DNA of 64,000 nucleotides from Meandrina meandrites. Lineage: Eukaryota; Cnidaria; Anthozoa; Scleractinia; Meandrinidae. This document shows positions 57,569-64,000 of this stretch, piece after piece (the stretch's first letter is position 1; each line of letters begins with the position of its first letter). Under the pieces are notes generated by a model. It had not been told where the DNA came from. It saw nothing but the letters and a program-made list of their open reading frames with translations, and did no database searches. The stretch spans positions 26,022,472 to 26,086,471 of the forward strand of contig OY855914.1 in assembly GCA_963693305.1 (NCBI GenBank), given 5' to 3'. Position numbers and translations under genes: made by a program.

Positions 57569-57768
57569 TGTAATGAGTTTATTCCGTTCCAAACTAACAA
57601 CTACAGGCTGAGGTGAATCTAAACCAGACAAGAGTTCAAAGATCCTAAACACGATTACAAAATGTCCGACAAACGCAACGAAAAACTAAACCACGAGAGA
57701 TTTTTACACAAGATCACGTGACTCAAAATGTCAATGTCAATAGAGGGGGATCCCTTGAATTCCGCACA
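57569..57768 (-). repeat. 5' LTR of the BEL/Pao element
   Basis: Same 200 bp as at 51609-51808. It should hold the promoter. No further motif is assigned. Confidence 0.95.
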
Positions 57769-57773
57769 ATGAC

Positions 57774-59036
57774 GTCAACGTTTCAATTTTAGCTTATTTT
57801 CTATTCGGCAGTCAATCATCAAACAGTATTTAGACAAGAGACTTATAGACCTCCATTACCTGCTTGAGTGACAGCTGCCAGTCGTGGAAATTAATAAAGT
57901 GGCCAATTAATATCAACTTACTATTTACCTATGGCTATCTGTGAAATGCCCACTGAACCACGAAAATTAAAAACTATAACAGTGAACGAAGAAATAACGG
58001 AGCAAGACGTACAAAAAGCTATCTTGCTATAACAAAATTACAGCATACGTCGTTGTTTGTTTGATTTGTTAACTAAATGTACGTATAGCAATGTTTTCAA
58101 TGTAAATAGCCTTCCTTTCCAGTTCTTCCATTGCCTTGCTTATTACTGCCGCGGCGCCCTTTCTTTAAACTTGCATCAGGCCATCAACATCTTCTGTGCA
58201 CTGAAATGGGATTCTCTCTAGGAAAAAAAATCGTAAACTGCAGGTCAATACGAAAAAGAAAAAGCTAAAGGCCGACGAGCAATTTTCTTTGGAGCCCACA
58301 ATCACCGCGTGCACTTTGACAGAATAGAGTCAGGAAAAAGAGAGATCAAGAATCTCAAGCTACACTAATTCAAAGCGTTGTTACAAAATAAAATGTATCC
58401 TCAGTTCAATAGCTTTTTATAACTTATCTTTAATCAGCTATATATTCTCACCTTCGTAACAATAATTCTCAACAGGTCCTCTCTTTTTGCTGAGTATCCC
58501 TCGTGATGCACAGGTGAAAACACCAAATGAACGATAAACACCACTTCACCAATTCAAGCAGGCATCGATATATTCTTCTGCAGTAGCGCGTGAAAAGCAT
58601 TTTTTCAATAGTGCTCAGTATTTTGAATTGACCGTAAACTCTTCGAACAATGTTCTTCTCCTACTTTTTCTCGGCCACTCGCGCTTGTTGGATATGAGAT
58701 CGTGGAATAATTGTTAAATAGCCGATGTGGACACAGTCTTTTAATGGATACCCTGCATTTCAAGGTCTTCAAGAACACCTGCTAGTTGTGGCCACTTTTT
58801 CCCTCGAGGCATCTAACTGGCAGATTTCGTTTCTGCGCGTATTTACAGGTATTTCGAGAAACGTTGTCGGAAGAAACCACAAAACTGCCCAAGCCAATCC
58901 CGAAAGGTAGTATGGGTAGACGTATTGAGCTACTGCACGTGTTGAATACTAATGAGATATAACAAAATAAGCGCGAATTTCAGGTTTTCTTTCTTTTCAG
59001 ACATGCAGAAACAGTTTAGAAGAATTTTCCTCACTC
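57774..59036. other. Intergenic gap between BEL/Pao and the PolB element
   Basis: AT-rich, with no coding region or clear repeat recognised. If the PolB element has a further terminal repeat outside the palindrome, it would lie here. Confidence 0.4.
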
Positions 59037-59040
59037 AAAG

Positions 59041-59246
59041 AGTAGTAAAACCGGAGTCAAACGAATACCAGCTCGGGCGCACCTAAATTTCTAACCTCTT
59101 CAGGAGACTATAGTCAGGGAGCTAAAATCAAAACACGCTCGCAAACTCACGTGCCTTGATTTTAGCTCCCTGACTATAGTCTCCTGAAGAGGTTAGAAAT
59201 TTAGGTGCTGCTCGCAAGTATTCGTTTGACTCCGGTTTTACTACTT
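59041..59246. repeat. Palindrome with 90-bp arms at the left side of the PolB element
   Basis: Arm 1 (59041-59131, from AGTAGTAAAACCGGAGTC) and arm 2 (59157-59246, ending GACTCCGGTTTTACTACT) are inverted copies with few mismatches around a 25-base spacer 'aacacgctcgcaaactcac...'. It sits 60 bp before the first plus-strand ORF of the PolB element. It may be a terminal hairpin of that element or an unrelated foldback MITE; the window does not show the other end. Confidence 0.85.
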
Positions 59247-59309
59247 GGAGGGGGGCAGCAGGGCGGGACAAGTAATTAGAGAATCGGCACCGAGCAGTAA
59301 AACACAGAG

Positions 59310-59516
59310 ATGGGAAGAGGAAGAAGCGGTCTAATGGAACAAAGCATGAAAAAAACAAAATTCCAAAAAAACAGAACGAGAACAGATTTTGAAATATATC
59401 GCACAGTCAACCAAAACCAAGAAAAACCGCCACCAATTGCAATAGATCACATAGTGGCGCAAATGCAAAAAATGAGCCCACAAGATGTAATGAATCTTCT
59501 TTTACCAAGCAATTAG
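59310..59516 (+). CDS. Small basic protein upstream of PolB, unknown
   Basis: ATG at 59310, 68 codons. The N-terminus is Lys/Arg-rich (MGRGRSGLME, KKTKFQKNRTR), and a helix-like end (MQKMSPQDVMNLLLP) follows. It lies 63 bp before the next ORF, on the same strand. I do not recognise it; base use resembles the PolB gene, which supports it being part of the element. Confidence 0.45.
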   Translation: MGRGRSGLMEQSMKKTKFQKNRTRTDFEIYRTVNQNQEKPPPIAIDHIVAQMQKMSPQDVMNLLLPSN

Positions 59517-59579
59517 AGAAACACACCAACAAGTTAACAACAATTAATTATTAAAAAATATTTTTCAACATAATATACA

Positions 59580-60173
59580 ATGGACAAAATAGACCTCGAA
59601 TCTCTCAAAGATGTAGACCTTGAATCTCTCGAACAAGAACTTGCAAAAATAGACCCCGCAGAACTGCGGTATTTATCGCAACTTATTTCAGAAAACGTGC
59701 CCGCAGTGAAAAAGATAATAAGGAAGGCGCTAGAAGAACCAATTCCAGAAACCGCAAAGAAGCGTTTACGACCACCATTACAACCAAAACCTTACCAACC
59801 AATAGCACCACCAAGAAAAAGGAACAAAAGACAACAACAACTTCTGAAACAATTTGACCCCATTAAACCGAGTAACATAAGAAATGTAACAAACTACCAG
59901 AATGAGATTCAGAATCTGTATGAAGACACAAAATTTGAGGGTGAAGAGAAAAGCGGGAGGCGGTACAAGAGATGGCGCATTATAAAAGATCTGAATAAAG
60001 ACCAAACAGCAAAATTCATAGATAAAATAAGAAGGGAAGTAAGAACATCATTTTTCACATTTTACGTTTACGCAATAACTTTGCGCAACATAGAAGACGG
60101 CACCTTTTTAACCTTCTACCAAGCTGAAAAACGCTCGCAAAGGATGAACAAACTAGAAGACGCGGAAAACTGA
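59580..60173 (+). CDS. N-terminal part of the PolB protein, ended by an in-frame TGA
   Basis: ATG at 59580, 197 codons. An acidic helical start (LESLEQELAKIDPAEL) is followed by a Pro/Lys/Arg linker (PPRKRNKRQQQ) and an alpha/beta region (SFFTFYVYAITLRNIEDG). It ends at TGA 60171-60173. The same frame is open again directly after the TGA and runs without another stop into the polymerase at 60273. No ATG starts the downstream part before 60351. So this is most likely the N-terminal domain of one long polymerase ORF, split by a nonsense change (CGA to TGA would need one CpG transition) or by readthrough. Confidence 0.7.
   Translation: MDKIDLESLKDVDLESLEQELAKIDPAELRYLSQLISENVPAVKKIIRKALEEPIPETAKKRLRPPLQPKPYQPIAPPRKRNKRQQQLLKQFDPIKPSNIRNVTNYQNEIQNLYEDTKFEGEEKSGRRYKRWRIIKDLNKDQTAKFIDKIRREVRTSFFTFYVYAITLRNIEDGTFLTFYQAEKRSQRMNKLEDAEN
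60171..60173 (+). other. In-frame TGA inside the polymerase ORF
   Basis: The codon lies between two stretches in the same frame, both with the element's codon bias. It is the only stop in about 3.9 kb of that frame. Confidence 0.75.
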
Positions 60174-63100
60174 ATAGGGGAAAAGGAGGCAGCACGTCTG
60201 GAAATAGATAATATCGAAAGACCAGACACAAAATGGGTCTTCGACCACTTCTTCGCAGTAGATGTAAGAGTTGTGATTGACCGCCAACCGCTGTTGGGAA
60301 CAGGCCCATTGCCAGACTGGCTGCGCAACCTTGCACGTGGGAATCACGCAATGGTGACGCTGGACACTTATAGAGATAACCTGTGTTTATGGCGCTGTAT
60401 TGCTGTGCATAAAGGTGCAAGGCCAGATCGAAGCACAGAAGCAGCCCGCAGTCAGGCCAAGAGTTTCTTCAAGCTCCGCGAAACACCGACCAATTGTGTA
60501 AAAACCTCACTAGATGAAATAGAAAAGGTAGAAATGCACCTGAACAAGGGAGTTGCTGTTTCAGGATGGCTCGGAATAAGAGTTTACATACCAGAGCGTT
60601 TAGAAGATAAAGAAGTAGTATGGCATCTGATAAGAAACCCGTCACCAAAGTTAAAAAACATAATGACAATAGGAATTCACGGGGAGCACGCCTTTTTGAT
60701 AAAAGACATAACAAAGTTAGCGAAAACTTACGAATGCAACCATTGCCACGCAAGATTCACAAAGGTTTCAAATCTTCAACGTCATGCAGAAAGATGCGCC
60801 CAAGGGAAAACTGTAATAGATTGCCCAGGAGAAAAGGTGGAAGCGCCACAGTCAGCTTACCAGAAAGCATTTTATCCGTGGCATAAAGCATCAAAAGAAT
60901 CAATACAGTGGTTGGAGTACGTGGCAAAGCACTGGAAAATTCCAATAGCCCACGCAATGTCAGGGCACGGAGGAGAGCGATGGGTAGAGAACAGGCCAGT
61001 TGACGGGTATAACCATGAGAGAAAGTTAGTTCTACAATATCACGGATGCCACTGGCACGGGTGTCCAAAATGTCACCGTGATCGTAACACAGTAATAGAA
61101 CATTGTGGAAGAACAAGAGAAGAACTTTACCAAGCAACAAAGAGGAGAACGGCATATCTCCGAAAGAAAGGCTACAAAGTAATAGAGTGTTGGACGTGCG
61201 AAGTCGGAGACAAATATGTAGAAGAACTCCCAGAAGCAAAAACAAAAAGTTACCCGCACGCAATTTTGTATGATTTTGAGGCATACGGAGACAAAAATCA
61301 GCGGAAGGAGCTGACAGACAGACTCACAATCGAGAACGTACACGTCCCAGTCTCGGTTAGCATCGGCGACACGCATGAAAGAGAGCCAACCCATATCTGC
61401 GAAAAAGATCCCACAGAGCTGATTCGCAAGTTCGCAGAAGAGTTAGAAAGACGCGGAAAAAACATCAGGAAACGAGTAAGAGATGAATTTATGCCAGCAG
61501 ACATCACCCTGCTGCCAAAAGACCAAAAGAAAAAAATAGAAGAATGGTGCGACCAGGTCCCAGTACTCGGCTTCAACTCGGGGAAATACGATCTCAATCT
61601 AATAAAGGCACACTTCGTTAAAAAGCTGGCGGACACAGCCAGCAAAGTCAGAGTGGCGAAGAACAGTAACAAAATAATGTTCTTACTAACATCAGGCTTC
61701 CGTTTTCTAGACATAATGAACTACCTCGGCCCAGGAACCTCATACGAGAAATGGGTAAAAGCCTACGACTGCGAGACAACAAAATCATGGCTCCCATACG
61801 AGTGGTTCGACGATATAAAAAAGCTGGATTACCCAGGATTGCCGGATTACCCAGATTGGTACTCAAAATTGAAAGGAGGCTTCACATTAAAACTGACAGA
61901 ATGGAAAGCCTGCAAACGGACGTTCTGGGAAGAGGGGATGAAAACGTTTAAAGACTGGGTGCGGTACTACAACAATCTAGATGTAGCCCCAGGATTAGAG
62001 GCGCTGGAAAAGATGAGAAACTTCTACACAGAAAAGGGGATCGACATAATGAAAGATGCAGTCAGCATCCCAGGAGTAAGCTTGCACTACCTGTTAAAGG
62101 GAGCAATAGAGCGCAACGCAGAACTATACGCCCCAAGCAAAGAAGCATATGAGATGTTAAAAGAAGCTGTTGTAGGAGGGCCGAGCCTCGTTTTTACAAG
62201 GTACCATGAAGTGGGAAAAACCAGAATAAGGTCACATCAAGTTGCAAATCCACAACTGTGCCAAAACATTCTCGGCTACGATGCCAACGCGCTGTATCTC
62301 TCAACAATGCTAAAAGATATGCCCTGCGGAAAGGAAAGAGTTGAACACTACGATGACGATATGGTAATGCCCATGGTACTAACGCAAAATCTCAAAGAAG
62401 GAAGCTGGTTCGGGTTTGCGGAAGTAGACATAGAGATTCCGAAGCACTTACACCCGAAGTTCGAAGAAATGTGCCCATTCTTCTACAACAAAGTGGTGCC
62501 AGCGGAAGCAGTACCCGAGCATATGATCAAATACTTGACGGACACAGGCAGAAACCGCGGAGACGGGAGAAAACTCGTGGGAGCAATGTCGGCACAGAGG
62601 ATACTACTATATGCACCGCTGTTGAAATGGTACATAAACCACGGGGCGGAAATAACAAAGGTATATCGGACAATTGACTACAAACCGGCAAAAATCTTTC
62701 CCTGGTTCGTGGAACAGGTCACGGAGGCCCGCCGGACAGGAGACGTGGAAAAAAGCAAAGCACTGCTGGCGGATATATTCAAACTGTTGGGAAACAGCGG
62801 CTACGGAAAGCTGATCGAAGCCTTAGAGCGGCAAACCAACGTAATCTACACAAAAGATGAGAAAGTGGTAGACAGAGCGCTGAGAAGCGCGTATTTCGCC
62901 AATATAGGTGAGATAGGCGCGGCGTATGAGTTAGAAAGCCGGAAACCGCGGATCACAATAAGACGCCCATTTCAGATAGGGATCTCGGTATATCAGCTGG
63001 CCAAGCTGCGGATGTTAGAATTTTATTATGATTTCTTGGACAGGTACATAGACAGAAAAGATTTTGAGCTGATCCAGATGGACCCAGACAGCAACTATAT

Positions 63101-63542
63101 GGCAATATCAGGAAAAAAGCTCGAAGACATCGTAAAACCGGAGCTGAGAGAAGAATTCGAGAAAGAAAAAAAGAATTGGTTGGCATGGGACAAGTGGAGT
63201 GGTAGAACACCCGGTCTGTTTAAGCAGGAGTTTGAGGGGGAGCGGATGATAGCGCTCTGCTCCAAATGTTATTATGCGGACGATCGAGGCGAAAAAAAGA
63301 AGCTAAGTACAAAAGGTATGTCTAAGAACCAAAACGAAATAAACTGGCATCGTTTCAAGGCAGCGTTAGAAGGAAATAAGGATATGGCAACAAACAGAGG
63401 GTTTCGGATGCGGGATGGAAAAATAGTAACTTACGAACAGGAGAAGCTGGGGTTGAGTGCATATTATGACAAACGATGGGTGCTGCCAGATGGCATTCAC
63501 ACGGAACCGCTGGAGTACCACCAAAGAAACTTTGCAGAATAA
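60174..63542 (+). CDS. polB: Protein-primed family B DNA polymerase
   Basis: An open frame of 1,122 codons; the part from 60273 has 1,089. Numbering from 60273: QPLLGTGPLPDWLRNLAR (5-22), a C2H2 finger (155-175, YECNHC...HAERC), an HGCHWHGCPKC nuclease-like motif (257-267), exonuclease motifs YDFEAY (333-338), FNSGKYDLN (434-442) and YYNNLD (565-570). Polymerase motif A is YDANALYL (669-676), motif B KLLGNSGYGK (837-846), motif C MDPDSNY (936-942) and a Lys motif KGMSK (1014-1018). All catalytic acids are present; motif C has Pro where Thr is usual (DPDS, not DTDS). It would replicate a linear protein-capped genome. Confidence 0.9.
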   Translation: MGEKEAARLEIDNIERPDTKWVFDHFFAVDVRVVIDRQPLLGTGPLPDWLRNLARGNHAMVTLDTYRDNLCLWRCIAVHKGARPDRSTEAARSQAKSFFKLRETPTNCVKTSLDEIEKVEMHLNKGVAVSGWLGIRVYIPERLEDKEVVWHLIRNPSPKLKNIMTIGIHGEHAFLIKDITKLAKTYECNHCHARFTKVSNLQRHAERCAQGKTVIDCPGEKVEAPQSAYQKAFYPWHKASKESIQWLEYVAKHWKIPIAHAMSGHGGERWVENRPVDGYNHERKLVLQYHGCHWHGCPKCHRDRNTVIEHCGRTREELYQATKRRTAYLRKKGYKVIECWTCEVGDKYVEELPEAKTKSYPHAILYDFEAYGDKNQRKELTDRLTIENVHVPVSVSIGDTHEREPTHICEKDPTELIRKFAEELERRGKNIRKRVRDEFMPADITLLPKDQKKKIEEWCDQVPVLGFNSGKYDLNLIKAHFVKKLADTASKVRVAKNSNKIMFLLTSGFRFLDIMNYLGPGTSYEKWVKAYDCETTKSWLPYEWFDDIKKLDYPGLPDYPDWYSKLKGGFTLKLTEWKACKRTFWEEGMKTFKDWVRYYNNLDVAPGLEALEKMRNFYTEKGIDIMKDAVSIPGVSLHYLLKGAIERNAELYAPSKEAYEMLKEAVVGGPSLVFTRYHEVGKTRIRSHQVANPQLCQNILGYDANALYLSTMLKDMPCGKERVEHYDDDMVMPMVLTQNLKEGSWFGFAEVDIEIPKHLHPKFEEMCPFFYNKVVPAEAVPEHMIKYLTDTGRNRGDGRKLVGAMSAQRILLYAPLLKWYINHGAEITKVYRTIDYKPAKIFPWFVEQVTEARRTGDVEKSKALLADIFKLLGNSGYGKLIEALERQTNVIYTKDEKVVDRALRSAYFANIGEIGAAYELESRKPRITIRRPFQIGISVYQLAKLRMLEFYYDFLDRYIDRKDFELIQMDPDSNYMAISGKKLEDIVKPELREEFEKEKKNWLAWDKWSGRTPGLFKQEFEGERMIALCSKCYYADDRGEKKKLSTKGMSKNQNEINWHRFKAALEGNKDMATNRGFRMRDGKIVTYEQEKLGLSAYYDKRWVLPDGIHTEPLEYHQRNFAE

Positions 63543-63547
63543 ATATA

Positions 63548-63844
63548 ATGGACGACATAATCGACAGAATAAAAACACTCGGACCCCATCGCGAACGTAT
63601 CATGGGAGAATACATCAAAATGAAACTCAGACAGCGTGAGAGGCTCGGTTGGGACCAGGTAAATAACCAAATTCGGAAGAATGTGAGGTATTTCAGCAAG
63701 CTAAAAGTGCAGAGCCTGAGACAATACATCCCATACCCGCAGAGGGTTCCGGATTACCCCACAGCTGGAGGTAATTCTGTATCCGGAGGTACCACAAGCA
63801 GTTCTTCACGTACAAAACCACGCTTAGGTCCGTCGCGCAAATAG
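63548..63844 (+). CDS. Small ORF after PolB, unknown
   Basis: ATG at 63548, 5 bp after the polymerase stop, 98 codons: MDDIIDRIKT, a charged helical part (KMKLRQRERLGWDQVNNQI), then a Gly/Ser/Thr-rich end and TAG. A second frame overlaps its end (63775 onward), so the real product may change frame near 63770. No family recognised. Confidence 0.55.
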   Translation: MDDIIDRIKTLGPHRERIMGEYIKMKLRQRERLGWDQVNNQIRKNVRYFSKLKVQSLRQYIPYPQRVPDYPTAGGNSVSGGTTSSSSRTKPRLGPSRK

Positions 63845-64000
63845 TAGAGAACAGGTTGATTCGGTTTGGTAAAAGATCGTTCAAGGTTGTAAACTTTCAA
63901 AGACCAGATTGGATCAGTGGCTCTTTTCGCCCCGCCTTCAAGCTCACCAGGTTCGTACAAATACCGAACCATAACGATGGATGGGAGCTTTTTTTCGTTC
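63775..64000 (+). CDS. Partial ORF running off the right edge
   Basis: This frame is open from 63775 to the end of the window, in the frame one base off the previous ORF. It reads like real protein: SVAQIVENRLIRFGKRSF, then QRPDWISGSFRPAF and TRFVQIPNHNDGWELFF. There is no ATG near its start. Either the small ORF upstream shifts into it (mutation or programmed shift), or a splice or non-ATG start is used. Confidence 0.5.

Larger units (their letters stand above)
51604..57773 (-). mobile_element. BEL/Pao LTR retrotransposon, nearly intact
   Basis: Two 200-bp LTRs (57569-57768 as 5', 51609-51808 as 3') start TG and end CA in element orientation. They differ at one position that I noticed. The 5-bp duplication ATGAC is perfect (51604-51608 and 57769-57773). 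Inside, in order: primer site, gag with zinc knuckles, protease, RT, RNase H, integrase and polypurine tract. This order and the DUF1759/DUF1758-type gag and protease regions mark BEL/Pao. Only one frame break was seen, near 54994. LTR identity implies a recent insertion. Confidence 0.95.
59041..64000 (+). mobile_element. PolB element (Polinton/Maverick- or adintovirus-like), left part
   Basis: A protein-primed family B DNA polymerase with flanking small ORFs, all on the plus strand. Codon third positions favour A strongly (aca, cca, gca, ata), unlike the host exons here. No capsid, ATPase, protease or integrase gene is in view. The element continues past 64000, so its class is open between Polinton/Maverick, adintovirus-like and other PolB elements. 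Left border is taken at the palindrome, which is uncertain. Confidence 0.75.

Noticed and set aside
60055..61714. Several long minus-strand frames opposite PolB
   Set aside because: They are shadows of the plus-strand polymerase, whose motifs are unambiguous; A-rich codons on one strand leave few stops on the other.
1..64000. CRISPR arrays, bacterial operons, tRNA and rRNA genes
   Set aside because: None seen. The regular repeats are satellites or MITEs, and introns and transposon classes show eukaryotic DNA.

Overview
This window is animal nuclear DNA, most likely from an anthozoan cnidarian (coral or sea anemone). The basis is a multi-exon gene with GT-AG introns coding for a Bark beetle-like adhesion protein, a family of three-exon Ly6/uPAR (LU) genes, and a dense load of foldback MITEs, LINEs, a BEL/Pao retrotransposon, a Kolobok-like DNA transposon and a protein-primed PolB element. 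The species cannot be named from sequence alone.

Layout. 1-5.1 kb is nested TIR transposons: a Harbinger-like element with TAA target duplication, a TA-flanked element inside it, and hairpins. 5.1-23.7 kb (+ strand) is the large Bark-like gene. I resolved eleven exons, and every junction agrees in phase. Domain order is parallel beta-helix, SRCR, beta-helix, CUB-like, beta-helix, SRCR, beta-helix, CUB-like, MAM, beta-helix, C-type lectin, LU. Its 5' end lies left of the window. One in-frame TAA falls inside the first SRCR domain. Its introns carry a decayed LINE with a second LINE inserted in it, TAA microsatellites and MITEs.

23.7-51 kb holds a segmental duplication of a head-to-head pair of small secreted, probably GPI-anchored LU genes: A1 (minus, 38140-29454) with B1 (plus, 39695-42755), then A2 (minus, 48920-44093) with a remnant of B2 (plus, about 50.3 kb). 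A 1.8-kb THAP/Kolobok-like transposon with TTAA duplication sits in one copy of the duplicated flank, and the other copy shows the near-empty site. The A-gene introns carry CCCTA and ACTGC satellites.

51.6-57.8 kb is a young-looking, complete BEL/Pao retrotransposon on the minus strand: 200-bp LTRs differing at one visible site, perfect ATGAC target duplication, and one frameshift in reverse transcriptase. 59.0-64.0 kb is the left part of a viral or Polinton-like element. A palindrome with 90-bp arms is followed by small ORFs, a PolB gene interrupted once by TGA, and further ORFs running off the right edge. It is the least ordinary part of the window.

The host genes are cell-surface or extracellular proteins: one giant junction or adhesion-type protein that ends in an LU domain, next to a cluster of free-standing LU proteins. 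LU exons in both use phase-1 entry, which suggests exon shuffling between neighbours.
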